64,000 nt of DNA. Origin: Vibrio sp. YMD68. GTDB taxonomy: Bacteria; Pseudomonadota; Gammaproteobacteria; Enterobacterales; Vibrionaceae. The translations under genes and the position numbers were made by a program. Shown one piece after another: positions 37,274 to 46,733 of this stretch (within the stretch, counting starts at the first letter, position 1; every line of letters begins with the position of its first letter). The stretch spans positions 682,001 to 746,000 of the forward strand of contig NZ_CP124613.1 of the NCBI RefSeq assembly GCF_029958905.1, read 5' to 3'. Under the pieces are notes generated by a model, which saw nothing but the letters and a program-made list of their open reading frames with translations, made no database searches and had not been told where the DNA came from.

Positions 37274-37813
37274 CTATTTGATGAGTTTAAGGATCGTTTT
37301 AAATTCGCTGGCACGGCAGTCTTTAACGAGTTCATACAGGCACATTTCAATGCCGGTGGTTTCGATGCCATTCGCTGCCAGCCGATTTAACGCCAGCTGC
37401 TTGTTCTCTTCCGTTCGTGATGACACGCAATCGCCCACAACCTGTACCGTCAAGCCTCGGTGCTTTAGTGCCATTGCCGTTTGGAAAACGCAGATGTGAG
37501 TTTCAATACCGCAGACTAAGAATTGCCTGACGCCGCTATTTTCAATCGACTCGATAAAAGAAGGTTCGTCGCAGGCGCTAAAAGTGAACTTGGCCAACGG
37601 TGTTTGGGGGGCGAGTAGTGAACTTAGCGTACCAACCGTTGAGCCCAGTTTTTCTGGGTTTTGCTCTACCCAAATGATAGGGAGGTCAAGAGATTGAGCG
37701 CCAAGAATAAGCTTTCTGCAGTTCTCTATCATGATATCGCTATCATGAACGGACTTGGCAAGTTTACCTTGAATGTCGACGACGATTAAGCCGGTGTTTT
37801 CCCGTTGCAACAT
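37274..37813 (-). CDS. Isochorismatase-family cysteine hydrolase
   Basis: A 179-residue cytoplasmic hydrolase. The catalytic triad is visible as Asp in IVVDIQGKLA, Lys in LAKFTFSACDEP and Cys in VCGIETHICVFQTA, with the preceding cis-peptide G-I-E. The family acts on isochorismate, nicotinamide or N-carbamoyl compounds; the substrate here is unknown. It belongs to a run of small minus-strand genes. Confidence 0.9.
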   Translation of the reverse strand: MLQRENTGLIVVDIQGKLAKSVHDSDIMIENCRKLILGAQSLDLPIIWVEQNPEKLGSTVGTLSSLLAPQTPLAKFTFSACDEPSFIESIENSGVRQFLVCGIETHICVFQTAMALKHRGLTVQVVGDCVSSRTEENKQLALNRLAANGIETTGIEMCLYELVKDCRASEFKTILKLIK

Positions 37814-37868
37814 GTGGCCTCCGTGCGGTGTTGTGCTGATTTGTATTCACGTTGTATTACCGTTTCGA

Positions 37869-38351
37869 TTATGTGTTTGCGGCTTTTATTTTGGTACTCA
37901 TGATATGTTGTGGGCCTGACGGGCCGCCAAGATACAACTCTCCAGAATCGATGAATCCAGTTTTCAGGTAACAGGCTCGTGCATTTTGATTCTTACAGTT
38001 CACGGTCAAGACAATGTCGGAGTAGTCAGTGTAATGATGATTAAGATAATCCAGTAATTCCGACACCACTTTCGAGCCGATGCCTTTGCCTTGCATTGTT
38101 GAATCAATAACAAACTTTCTAAGTCCAATGGCGCTTTTTGGGCAAAAGTCATTGCTTAAAGGGTAGACGGTATCCAGTTTAAAAAAGCCAACAATCTCAT
38201 CATTATATTGAATAACATGTTTGTGAGTGCTGAGCGTGTGATCATTCAGAAACTCTTCGGCTGTTTCTGCAAACTGTGCTTGCCCGTCTAGCAAGGTGAT
38301 TTTTCTTACGCTTTCACTGTCTTTTTCTTCGAATCGCCTTATTTGAATCAT
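37869..38351 (-). CDS. GNAT-family N-acetyltransferase
   Basis: A 160-residue protein with the GNAT acetyl-CoA motif (GLRKFVIDSTMQGKGIGSKVVSELL) and the following NARACYLKTGF. The acceptor is unknown. It overlaps the upstream acetyltransferase gene by 4 bases, so the two are co-translated. Confidence 0.88.
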   Translation of the reverse strand: MIQIRRFEEKDSESVRKITLLDGQAQFAETAEEFLNDHTLSTHKHVIQYNDEIVGFFKLDTVYPLSNDFCPKSAIGLRKFVIDSTMQGKGIGSKVVSELLDYLNHHYTDYSDIVLTVNCKNQNARACYLKTGFIDSGELYLGGPSGPQHIMSTKIKAANT

Positions 38352-38887
38352 CTAAGCTCCTGCCATTCTGAATGCAACACTGCTAACACTATCGTATCCC
38401 ACCATTGTTTTTTAAAAAATCGATGTTCTTTGAAATGCGCCTCTTGCCTCATGCCTAACGATTGACACAGCTTAATTGCCGAACGATTTTTGCTGATGGT
38501 TTCCGCATAGATTCTATGCACCTTGAGTGTGGTGAATCCATAATCAACCAGCGCCAAAGCGGCTTCCTTTATTAGGCCACTGCCTTGGTATTCTCGTGAC
38601 ATCCCACACCCCATAGACGCCTGCTGGTTCTCTTCCAATCGTAAGCAAACAATGCCGATGAACTGGCCACTTTGTTTGTGTTCTATCGCCAGTTGGAAAG
38701 CCTTTCGCGGTGTTTCTAGAGACTGTTCGACAAACAAGTGGGTCAACTCTTTATATTTTTCAGGAGTACAATCGGACTCTTCATAGAAACGTTGATACTT
38801 CGCGTCTTGAGACAAAGCCACAAAGTCGGCTTCGTCACTGAAACGCATGTCTCTAATGATCAGATTGGGTGTGGCGAGCTGAAACAT
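38348..38887 (-). CDS. GNAT-family N-acetyltransferase, RimJ/RimL type
   Basis: A 179-residue protein beginning MFQLATPNLIIRDMRFSDEADF, as the RimJ/RimL group does. It has the region YQGSGLIKEAALALVDYGFTTLKVHRIYAETISKNRSAIKLCQSLGM, which contains the acetyl-CoA fold and the N-x-A-S pocket. Targets of this group are protein N-termini or small amines. ATG 38887 fits the family start; a frame from 38977 would overlap the VOC gene and add an unrelated 30-residue leader. Co-transcribed with the second GNAT gene. Confidence 0.87.
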   Translation of the reverse strand: MFQLATPNLIIRDMRFSDEADFVALSQDAKYQRFYEESDCTPEKYKELTHLFVEQSLETPRKAFQLAIEHKQSGQFIGIVCLRLEENQQASMGCGMSREYQGSGLIKEAALALVDYGFTTLKVHRIYAETISKNRSAIKLCQSLGMRQEAHFKEHRFFKKQWWDTIVLAVLHSEWQELR

Positions 38888-38922
38888 TGTTTGGCCTATA
38901 AGTCGAGAAGGTGGCATTCCAA

Positions 38923-39345
38923 TTAGCGGTTTCTTGAGGCTAATGGGTGATTGGGGCTGAGTTGCAAAAGATCCCAAAGATTGCCGTAAAGATCTTCAAA
39001 AACAGCAACGGTTCCGTAGTCTTGTTCTTGGGGCTCTCTTATAAATCTAATCCCTTCAGACACCATTCGGTTGTAGTCGCGCCAGAAATCATCGGTGCTC
39101 AAGAATAGGAATACTCGGCCGCCAGATTGATTCCCAATGAAATTGTTTTGCTCAGGCTTTGAGGCTTTAGCCAGCAATAACGTCACGCCATTTGAACCAG
39201 GGGGAGAGACCACAACCCAACGCTTATCTTGCTCTGGTTGGTAGGAGTCTTCGATCAGTTCAAACTTGAGTTTATTGACGTAGAAGTCGATGGCTTCATC
39301 GTAATCGTTCACAACTAATGCGATATGAATAATGGACTGCTTCAT
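38923..39345 (-). CDS. VOC-family (glyoxalase/bleomycin-resistance-like) protein
   Basis: A 140-residue protein with the fold IIHIALVVNDYDEAIDFYVNKLKFELIED at the start, VFEDLYGNLWDLLQL at the end, and metal-site His/Glu candidates. No substrate is evident. It heads a minus-strand group with the two GNAT genes; the combination of VOC and acetyltransferases is common in resistance or detoxification clusters. Confidence 0.88.
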   Translation of the reverse strand: MKQSIIHIALVVNDYDEAIDFYVNKLKFELIEDSYQPEQDKRWVVVSPPGSNGVTLLLAKASKPEQNNFIGNQSGGRVFLFLSTDDFWRDYNRMVSEGIRFIREPQEQDYGTVAVFEDLYGNLWDLLQLSPNHPLASRNR

Positions 39346-39593
39346 TATCTTTACCTTATGGGTAGGGTGTAACCATTACTGAGGTCTATAGGATAAAGAA
39401 AATTGAACTTAAGCGCATGGTTTGTTTTGAGGGCATCGGAAGAAAATAAGGGAAAAACCGAAGCTTTTCCCCTATTTAGGTGGAATAAGGTGGAATCGTT
39501 TTCTAGGAACACTTGTGTTCCGCATCGTCTTAACTTAAGCATTAAGCATTAGTCACTAGCCAATGTTTTGTGTCGTGAGCGACGGCTAGACGA

Positions 39594-40103
39594 CTATTGA
39601 ATGCTGAGCAGTCGACCTTGCTGAATGTCATGCTCTAACATCTCTTCTGATACCTCAACATGTTCGCCGTGACCGTGGTTGTGACCGTGGCTATGGCCAT
39701 GATCATGGGGATGGTCGTGTTGTGAGTTTTTCGTTTTCGCCAGTTGATCTGTGTCGAGATACAGTTGAGTTAAATCAGAGCAGTAGTCTACTGTCCAAAG
39801 AGCGCTTGCGTCTTTGTCACTCATGATTTCTTCCGCTTTCGGCCCTAGCTTATCCATGTAAAACAACCCTAATTCTTCCCCTGATACGTCAGCATGACTG
39901 ATGAGGTTGGTAAAAGCGGGCTCTTGCTCTTCATCCGACAAGTAACCGTTTTTGTAGCAAACCGTTAGCCCAATAATATCATTGCCTAACTGCTCTAACG
40001 CTGGATTAAAGTGATTATGGCTATGATTGTGTTCTGCGGAAATCGCGGCCATTGGCGCCATGAGTGAGCATGTAAGAATAAGAGATTTAGTGATGTTTTT
40101 CAT
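39594..40103 (-). CDS. Periplasmic His-rich (metal-binding) protein
   Basis: A 169-residue protein with a signal peptide ending AAISA. The mature part starts EHNHSHNH and has a His/Asp/Gly-rich segment near residues 128-148 (HDHPHDHGHSHGHNHGHG), with a central helical part (LGNDIIGLTVCYKNG... VDYCSDL). His-rich tails of this kind bind zinc, nickel or copper. It is the last of three genes in the same direction after a periplasmic MBL-fold hydrolase. Supplying metal to that enzyme is one possible role, but this is inference. Confidence 0.75.
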   Translation of the reverse strand: MKNITKSLILTCSLMAPMAAISAEHNHSHNHFNPALEQLGNDIIGLTVCYKNGYLSDEEQEPAFTNLISHADVSGEELGLFYMDKLGPKAEEIMSDKDASALWTVDYCSDLTQLYLDTDQLAKTKNSQHDHPHDHGHSHGHNHGHGEHVEVSEEMLEHDIQQGRLLSIQ

Positions 40104-40230
40104 AGAATAGACCTTGCGTAATTTGTTAGTTTGTCAGGGATCAACCGAGTGTTGAGCTGATCCCTTTGCTTCCATTCCCTTGTGCCAGTGAAAACGTTTG
40201 TGTGAGTGAAAAGCCAGTGATACCGTTCGA

Positions 40231-40755
40231 TTAATCGATGCTGATTCTTGCTGGCGCGATGGTGTAAGTCATTGGTTTTTCTTCCCACTCACCTTTAGCC
40301 TCAAGCGCGATGGCCAGTGCCTGAGCGTCTTTACATACGTTGGCTGGCTTGCTGTCTGCCCAGTATGAAGGGCCAGATGTATAGCCGCACATCACTGAGA
40401 AAGCATTCTCTCCATTTTTTGTGGTGTAATCGGTCATGATGACGCCACCTTGACCATGAGTGATTTTCAACGAACCTGCGTCAGCAACGTGTCGGTCATC
40501 GCCTGGATTTGGCTTTTCATATGTGGAATACGTTCCCTTTTCAGACATGTAAGGGTTGTCGTACATGGTGTAGCCTTCTTTCTCTGTCGGCATAGTGAGT
40601 TGGTAGTTTGGGTCAATGTCTCCAAGGCGATCTTGATTGTTAATAGCGCCTGGGTGGTAATCTTGAGCGTTTGAAATCGTTGTTTCTTGAGCGCTTGCAA
40701 ATGCAGTGCTAGACACCAATGCCAAAACGACCGTTGCGATGATTGATTTTTTCAT
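40231..40755 (-). CDS. Exported protein of unknown function
   Basis: A 174-residue protein with the signal peptide MKKSIIATVVLALVSSTAFA. The mature part is rich in Asp, Tyr, Asn and Pro, has two Cys (SVMCGYTSG... ANVCKDAQ) likely disulfide-bonded, and no recognised domain. ATG 40755 has a GGAG ribosome site; a frame from 40827 adds a non-signal leader. It sits between the MBL-fold hydrolase and the His-rich protein, with about 120 bases between neighbours, and is probably in the same regulon. Confidence 0.75.
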   Translation of the reverse strand: MKKSIIATVVLALVSSTAFASAQETTISNAQDYHPGAINNQDRLGDIDPNYQLTMPTEKEGYTMYDNPYMSEKGTYSTYEKPNPGDDRHVADAGSLKITHGQGGVIMTDYTTKNGENAFSVMCGYTSGPSYWADSKPANVCKDAQALAIALEAKGEWEEKPMTYTIAPARISID

Positions 40756-40873
40756 GTTGAACTCCAATAGTGAGTAAATACAAAATGTGATAGATAAATA
40801 AGCGTAAGTTTGGTTAGGAGAGGGCATGGCTCGCGGTAATGCGTTTAGCCCTCTCGTTCAGTGATGTTTACTC

Positions 40874-42493
40874 TTAGTCTGTTGTGACCGCTTCACCGGG
40901 TTGGGTTGGGCGAGTCACTGACTGACGCTCCAAACCGTGGTGCTCACGTACTCTATCCATGTACTCTTGCTTCGTGTTCATACCATCTTTCATCGACGCA
41001 GGGATTTGTTCTGCTGGCATAACAATATCGCGGTCGACCGGCCATTCTGTTAATAACTCAGGCATGTAGCCTTCTGGGTAGTACAGTTTCGGGTCTAGCT
41101 CTAAATCACGTATCTCTTGCTCTTGAATGTCTTCACGGCTGTTTTTCGGCATTGGAATTCTGAACTCTGAGCCATCAGCCATATCAAATTGTGGCGCTCT
41201 TGCGTTCGGGAAATCTGGAAGTATGCCTTCACGAACCCACGCGTTGTCTTTGGTCATGTTCACGACAATGCCGTCTGGCGCACCGAAGTGATATGGGCCT
41301 TGCCAGTGGTGACGAACTTCCGCGACCGTTTCTTCGTTGAGGTAAGGGTCAAACGTCATGTGTGTTGTCATAAATAAGCGCGGTTGTACTTCATTTGCCA
41401 CATAACCCGCCGCGTAAGCTGGTGTATGGTGTGTATCGACCGTGTAGCGCGCTAAGAACGGTGGTACACCTTGAATGATGGAAGACACACCAAATGTTTC
41501 TGTTTGCAATTCAGTAATGAACAGATCCGCGCCTTTCGCGTATTTCAGGTCGAGTTCGGTTGGTCGGCCGTCACCTGTCCATACGAACGACAGCACGCGT
41601 CCATCATCTTGTGTCCAGTTCAAACGGTAGCCAGATGCCCCATCTTTAGCGTGGCTGCGTCGCCAGTGAATCACTTCCACGTTGTCTTTATCGTAAATTA
41701 CGCCACCGTCATCACGGAAATCGAATTCATGAACTACTATGTCGTTGCCGGAAGGGAACACATCAAACGCATCTGTGTGCCAGTTCAGCATTTGTTGCAT
41801 GCCTTCAACCATGTGGCGTGTGCCGTATTCCGGTGTTGCGCCACTTGGCCCATAGATGTTGAGCGGTTTTTCCCAGCGGCCGTTCCAGCCACCGAATTGA
41901 TACAAGTAAGGCAGTGAGCCGTAGTGATCAACATGTAAGTGAGTGATGAATATGTGGTCAAGCTCGTTCATTGCGACACCCGCGGCGACATAGTTCGCGA
42001 TTGAGCCTTCACCAAGGTCGAAGACAAAATTAGAGCCGTTGCCGAGTTCGACATAGATAGATGTGTTGGCTTGCCCTGGGCGAATCATTGGTGAAGTACC
42101 CATGAAGGTGACGCGCATTTCGTCAGGTTGAACTTCTTCAGTACGAGGGAACCAGTTAGCGCCAGACACCATGTGGTCACCATACGGTGCGATGCCTTCA
42201 AACATTAACCCTTCTTTCCAGCCAGTGTTGGTTTCTTTACGGTAGTCACCGTTGTTTACACCGCCCATTAGAACCGCCAATACTTCTTCTTCAGAAGAAT
42301 ACAGGTTGCCTTCTGGTTGAGAGGCTAAATACTCTTCGAGTGTTTCACCATCGTGATATTCGAATTTTTGAAGTTTCTGAATATCAGAATTGGTTTGTTT
42401 CGTGTTGTACTCCATCATTGGGTCAGCAGCGAAAGCCGTGGTTGCAATAATCATTGCTGTAGAGATAACGGATAATTTTGCGTAAGTTTTCAT
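40874..42493 (-). CDS. Exported metallo-beta-lactamase-fold hydrolase
   Basis: A 539-residue protein with a signal peptide (cleaved near residue 22, TAFA|AD). The zinc motif H-x-H-x-D-H is intact at 185-190 (THLHVDH), with later ligands in the VEVIHWRRSH and TTHMTF regions. N-terminal and C-terminal extensions flank the fold, making it much longer than simple MBL hydrolases. Proteins of this layout have been annotated as GntH-like, from guanitoxin biosynthesis, but no other guanitoxin genes are here. The substrate is unknown. It is divergent from a LysR gene 274 bases away, which probably regulates it. Confidence 0.85.
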   Translation of the reverse strand: MKTYAKLSVISTAMIIATTAFAADPMMEYNTKQTNSDIQKLQKFEYHDGETLEEYLASQPEGNLYSSEEEVLAVLMGGVNNGDYRKETNTGWKEGLMFEGIAPYGDHMVSGANWFPRTEEVQPDEMRVTFMGTSPMIRPGQANTSIYVELGNGSNFVFDLGEGSIANYVAAGVAMNELDHIFITHLHVDHYGSLPYLYQFGGWNGRWEKPLNIYGPSGATPEYGTRHMVEGMQQMLNWHTDAFDVFPSGNDIVVHEFDFRDDGGVIYDKDNVEVIHWRRSHAKDGASGYRLNWTQDDGRVLSFVWTGDGRPTELDLKYAKGADLFITELQTETFGVSSIIQGVPPFLARYTVDTHHTPAYAAGYVANEVQPRLFMTTHMTFDPYLNEETVAEVRHHWQGPYHFGAPDGIVVNMTKDNAWVREGILPDFPNARAPQFDMADGSEFRIPMPKNSREDIQEQEIRDLELDPKLYYPEGYMPELLTEWPVDRDIVMPAEQIPASMKDGMNTKQEYMDRVREHHGLERQSVTRPTQPGEAVTTD

Positions 42494-42664
42494 AGTTCCA
42501 CCTATCGGTTTGAGTCTTTAAAAAATGAAATGAAGTTCCTTCCTCACTCCGATGCAAACAAGTTTATTGATAAGTGGAGTTTTGTTATATAGAGTAAACT
42601 ATGCTTTAAACATAAACTGAATTTATGTTTAATGGTTGATATTGCCTCAGTGTGTTTCGCTGTT

Positions 42665-42706
42665 AATAAGCAATAAGCAATAAGCAATAAGCAATAAGCA
42701 ATAAAC
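42665..42706. repeat. 7-bp tandem repeat AATAAGC x6
   Basis: Five perfect units from 42665 and a sixth with one change (AATAAAC), located in the divergent promoter region between the MBL-fold gene and the LysR gene. Confidence 0.95.
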
Positions 42707-42767
42707 AGTGCCTGTGATGATCCATTGATAATGTGATGCATCACGATAATAGAAGTGAGAGACAGAA

Positions 42768-43610
42768 TTGGACTTGAATCTACTGACGACATTCTTAGCG
42801 GTGTACAAACATGGCTCCATTACGGCAGCTTCTGATCAGTTAGACCTGACTCAACCCGCGGTGAGCGCAGCCATTAAGCGACTTGAATCGGTGGTTGGGA
42901 AAACCCTGTTTGTTCGGGAAGGCAGAGGCATTGCACCCACAGGGGCGGCGGTGTCTCTTGCGAATAAAATAGAAGACCCTCTGAATATCATCGGTACGGT
43001 TGAGCAGCAGACGAGCCGTTTAAATGTGTATTGCACCGAGAGCTTGCTGCATTTCATTAGTGGTGTCGACGGAGTCAATTTTACCGAAGCCCCGTTAGAA
43101 GAGAATGAGTTGTTTGACGCGTTGATCGCTCAGAAAGTGGATATTGTGGTGGATGTTGTTTCCAGTAAGAAACACTCTTTGATTGAAGAGGTCTTGTTTG
43201 ATGAAGAGCCCGTCTGCTTAACTCGTATTGACCATCCCCGTATTGGCGAATCAATAACGAAAGAAGAGTATTTTCAGGAAGAGCATATCGCCCTAAAAAT
43301 TCGACGGGCAGATATGGATACCGTGGAGTTCTTGTCTGATAGTGATATAGAGCCTCGTAAAATTCGCATTGAAACCAGTTCGATCTCAAGCATGCTTATG
43401 TTGGCAAGCTCAACCGACTATATTGCTGCGTCAACGCGTTCGTTGGCCGAAAAACTCGCCCCTGCACTAAACCTTAGAGTGCACGCATTCCCAATTAAAT
43501 TAAGACCGATTAAGTTCAGAATGCTCTATCACAGACGTTACGCAAAAGACGAGCAACACATGAAGGTTCGAGAATCGCTAAAATCGGCGCTCATGCAAAA
43601 CAGAAAGTGA
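42768..43610 (+). CDS. LysR-family transcriptional regulator
   Basis: A 280-residue regulator with the N-terminal helix-turn-helix GSITAASDQLDLTQPAVSAAIKRLESVVGKTLFVREGRG and a short effector domain. The start is TTG at 42768 (MDLNLLTTFLAV), required to include the first DNA-binding helix; GAGAGA lies 6 bases upstream as ribosome site. Probably controls the divergent periplasmic hydrolase group and perhaps the outer-membrane gene downstream. Confidence 0.9.
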   Translation: MDLNLLTTFLAVYKHGSITAASDQLDLTQPAVSAAIKRLESVVGKTLFVREGRGIAPTGAAVSLANKIEDPLNIIGTVEQQTSRLNVYCTESLLHFISGVDGVNFTEAPLEENELFDALIAQKVDIVVDVVSSKKHSLIEEVLFDEEPVCLTRIDHPRIGESITKEEYFQEEHIALKIRRADMDTVEFLSDSDIEPRKIRIETSSISSMLMLASSTDYIAASTRSLAEKLAPALNLRVHAFPIKLRPIKFRMLYHRRYAKDEQHMKVRESLKSALMQNRK

Positions 43611-43741
43611 ATCAAAGTGTCTAGATGCGCTCAATCATAAATAGAATTGATGTGTTAACTAAAGTTAACCGTCTTAATTAAACGAGGTTTACGTTTCATA
43701 ATCTCCAGCAGTTAATCAAGCTCAACTGCATTGGAGAAAAC

Positions 43742-44458
43742 ATGAAAAAAAGAACCTTAATCGCCTTATCTCTTTCACTGGCAAGTAGCGCTGCGTTTGC
43801 CAGCTCTACTCAAGTTTACGTGGAACAAAATGTGGCGTCGAATGCTGCTGATAACGGTGTTTACACAACAGAAGCGGGCGCACTGATTGACACGTCTGAG
43901 AATGGCCAAGTCTATATCGGCTTTGATGATCAGGGCTGGTTAGCCGCGGGTTATGGCCATGATTTCCAGATAAGCGACTCGCTCACATTTAATCTTTATG
44001 GCGAACTCGGTAAGTGGGAAACAGGCGAAGAAATTTTGGTTGAAGGTATTCTAGATTACCAGCTGACTGAGAGCCTTTATGTACTCGGTGGCTTGGGATA
44101 CAAACAATCTGGTCAGGTATTGGAAAACTTGAGCGACACGAGCATCAATACCAACAAGTTCTTGGCTGGCGCTGGTTATTCACTTGGTGGCTGGAATCTT
44201 GATTACCTTTACACCCACGAAAAAAGCGATGGCTCTAATGGCTATATAAATTCTTCTATCGGTCATGCCTTCATACAAGGGGACTATCGCACCAATGAAC
44301 ATGAGTTCGTTCTTTCTAAAACGATCAATGATTGGACGCCATACGTGAAATACACCTATTTCAATACCAATGAAGGTGAGCTACTTATCAACGGCTCGTC
44401 AGTGGGCCCAATTGACAACGACAATGTTGTCACGCTCGGTCTTTCTTACGATTTTTAA
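43742..44458 (+). CDS. Outer-membrane beta-barrel protein
   Basis: A 238-residue exported protein: signal peptide MKKRTLIALSLSLASSAAFA, then strands with alternating hydrophobic residues and the final VTLGLSYDF (C-terminal Phe signature for barrel insertion). Size suggests 10-12 strands. No specific substrate is recognised. A GGAG ribosome site precedes the ATG. An 8-bp repeat crosses the stop codon. Confidence 0.83.
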   Translation: MKKRTLIALSLSLASSAAFASSTQVYVEQNVASNAADNGVYTTEAGALIDTSENGQVYIGFDDQGWLAAGYGHDFQISDSLTFNLYGELGKWETGEEILVEGILDYQLTESLYVLGGLGYKQSGQVLENLSDTSINTNKFLAGAGYSLGGWNLDYLYTHEKSDGSNGYINSSIGHAFIQGDYRTNEHEFVLSKTINDWTPYVKYTYFNTNEGELLINGSSVGPIDNDNVVTLGLSYDF

Positions 44459-44478
44459 TCGCTTAATCACTTAATCAC
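44455..44478 (+). repeat. 8-bp tandem repeat TTAATCAC x3, overlapping the stop of the barrel gene
   Basis: TTAATCGC, TTAATCAC, TTAATCAC. The stop codon TAA (44456-44458) lies in the first unit. Confidence 0.9.
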
Positions 44479-44528
44479 GACAATCTCATAGGCAGACGGA
44501 TTTGCCACCTTTGTGAAGGGGCAATCTT

Positions 44529-44966
44529 ATGAAAAACGAATCTCTGCGCAACCGAATCATCAATGCAGCGGCCGCTATTGGGGTGTTGCTGTTTGCGGCT
44601 ATGCCAACGTATGCCAATGCTCATAACATTATTTTTGATCAGTCTCAGTACGACGCGACCGAGTTCAATGACGATCATCAGCAGTGCTATCACTTACTGG
44701 ATAATGTTGGTCACAACGAGGGGCAAGGCGCTGTTGAGCAGGGAGTAAAGCGAGGCCTGCGTGGTGCCACTGCGGGGGCGATAGCAGGCAGTGTGTCTGG
44801 AAATTCTGGAAGTAGCGCAGCAAAAACGGGCGCCGCGATTGGAACGACAGTAGGGGTATTGTCGGGCAGAGGGTCGAAAAATGCCGCTGCGTCAGCCAAT
44901 CAAAAAGAGCGTGACGATCTTATGCGTAACTGCATGCAAGGGCGAGGGTATATCGCACTCAACTGA
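44529..44966 (+). CDS. Glycine-zipper family protein
   Basis: A 145-residue exported protein: signal peptide ending NA|HN near residue 32, then a soluble region and a glycine zipper (GATAGAIAGSVSGNSGSSAAKTGAAIGTTVGVLSG, about residues 75-110) that can insert in or associate with membranes. Two Cys (QQCYH, RNCMQ) could form a disulfide. Resembles YMGG-like/OmpA-type Gly-zipper proteins; the function is not established. Confidence 0.75.
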   Translation: MKNESLRNRIINAAAAIGVLLFAAMPTYANAHNIIFDQSQYDATEFNDDHQQCYHLLDNVGHNEGQGAVEQGVKRGLRGATAGAIAGSVSGNSGSSAAKTGAAIGTTVGVLSGRGSKNAAASANQKERDDLMRNCMQGRGYIALN

Positions 44967-45315
44967 TCACTATCGCATTCAAAATGATTCGTCCTCATTG
45001 AAAACACTGACATGGTAATCTTTGTCTGAATCTCCAGTGACAAGAAACGTAATGGGACGACAACACACTTGGCAGAAATCGCGACGGGGTTATATGGCCC
45101 TTCTACTTTATAAACCTCAACCACCAATCACTTCGTAAAAACTCGGCATGAAACAATAAAAACATTATTAATTAAGTGGTTATAAACGTGTGCGCCTCGC
45201 ATTTTTATGCAATTATGTTAGTAATTTGACGTTTGCTGTGGCTTGGGTATGTATTTGTTGAATGAATATCGTTAGCGTGTAAATCTCAATTTATCGTTAC
45301 AGTTAAGGAAACAAC
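44967..45315. other. Intergenic region upstream of the BASS transporter
   Basis: 349 bases. AT-rich right half, probably promoter sequence. A minus-strand frame (44900-45127) exists but overlaps the preceding gene and lacks a ribosome site. No clear element was recognised. Confidence 0.4.
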
Positions 45316-46263
45316 ATGATCAGGATGGTTACCCAGTTATTCCCGCTATGGGCTTTACTGCTTTCATTTATTGCCTACTCTACACCAGATGCTTTTGTGG
45401 GGCTCAAAGGCTACATTGTTCCGCTGCTCACCATTATTATGTTGACGATGGGGTTGACGTTAAAACCCAGTGATTTTGCAGGAGTATTGAATAAGCTTCC
45501 AGTTGTTGGTGTTGGGCTAATTTTGCAGTTTTCGGTTATGCCAATTGCCGCATTACTGATTAGTATCGCGATGGGGTTTGATACTGAATTAACTGTCGGT
45601 ATGGTATTGGTCGGTTCGGTGGCTGGTGGAACGGCATCTAATGTGATGTGCTATTTGGCTCGTGGTGATGTAGCGCTGTCGATTTCCATGACGGCATTAT
45701 CAACATTGGTTGGGGTTGTGGCGACACCATTCCTGGTTCAGCTTTTGGTCGGGCAGACCGTCGACGTACCTGTGACGAGCATGCTGGTGAGTTTACTTAA
45801 GATTGTTTTAGCGCCAGTGATCATCGGCGTTATTCTTAACGTCTTACTTCAGTCGACGATAAAGAAAATTGAACCCGTATTACCGGTGATTTCTATGGCC
45901 GCCATTGTGGTGATTATTGCTATTGTTGTTGCATTAAACGCGGGAAGATTGGCAACCATTGGTCCTTTGGTCGCCTTCGCCGTAATACTCCACAATTCAT
46001 TGGGTTTAGTGTTTGGGTTTTATGTTCCGAAGTTACTTGGCTTCGACGAAAAAACCTGTCGCACCGTCGCATTGGAAGTTGGTTTACAAAACTCGGGTTT
46101 AGCGACGGCATTAGCGATGAAGTATTTCACGCCAGCTTCGGCGGTTGCAGGCACGATTTTTTCAATTTGGCACAACCTTTCAGGTTCAGTAGTGGCCGCG
46201 CTTTGGGCTCGAAAAGTAAAGCGAGCTGAAGAAAAGCAGAGCGAACCCGTTCCTGAATCCTAG
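45316..46263 (+). CDS. Bile acid:sodium symporter (BASS) family transporter
   Basis: A 315-residue inner-membrane protein with about ten helices and the family motif VGSVAGGTASNVMCYLARGDVALSISMTALST (about residues 96-127), which forms the sodium-binding crossover. Bacterial members take up organic anions such as pantoate, pyruvate or bile acids, but the substrate here is unknown. Monocistronic with its own terminator. Confidence 0.9.
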   Translation: MIRMVTQLFPLWALLLSFIAYSTPDAFVGLKGYIVPLLTIIMLTMGLTLKPSDFAGVLNKLPVVGVGLILQFSVMPIAALLISIAMGFDTELTVGMVLVGSVAGGTASNVMCYLARGDVALSISMTALSTLVGVVATPFLVQLLVGQTVDVPVTSMLVSLLKIVLAPVIIGVILNVLLQSTIKKIEPVLPVISMAAIVVIIAIVVALNAGRLATIGPLVAFAVILHNSLGLVFGFYVPKLLGFDEKTCRTVALEVGLQNSGLATALAMKYFTPASAVAGTIFSIWHNLSGSVVAALWARKVKRAEEKQSEPVPES

Positions 46264-46733
46264 GGGTTGTTAGGATAACTGTTTTCTCGTCAATGATGAG
46301 GCCAGCGAATGCTGGTCTTTTTACATTCTATAGGGGATGGTGACAGGAGAAGTCGTACCGTAGATTAAGTGCAGGTGAAGGGAGTCGATTTCGCTTGTTC
46401 AATCGAAGTATTAGCAGATATAAAGCTTAGGCATGTTAACTGCCTGTTCTCTATGCAAATCATTGCCACAGTGCTCATTTATTTCCCTGAATTGCTCAAG
46501 ATACGTACCGATTAAAAAACCTTATAATTAGAAGCAACGTCATTTTATGAAGACGCTTTTCCTTAATAACTGTGATTCTCATTCCTATCAATAAAATACC
46601 GACTGTAATGGATAGACAGTATAAATATATCTTGTTGTTTCTTAGTTCCAAGCGATAAATCAAATCAAGTCATGGTGGCGATGTAACGACCACCAGGGCG
46701 GTTTTGGATAATAAAACAAAAGAGAGTGAATAA
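46264..46733. other. Intergenic region between the BASS transporter and the LPMO gene
   Basis: 470 bases. The first 60 contain the BASS terminator; the rest is AT-rich promoter and leader of the LPMO gene. No coding frame, no named RNA. Confidence 0.45.
46300..46322 (+). terminator. Intrinsic terminator of the BASS gene
   Basis: GGCCAGC-GAAT-GCTGGTC followed by five T. Confidence 0.93.

Noticed and set aside
44900..45127. 75-codon minus-strand frame after the glycine-zipper gene
   Set aside because: It overlaps the end of that gene on the opposite strand and lacks a ribosome site; the composition is somewhat protein-like, so a decayed gene cannot be fully excluded.
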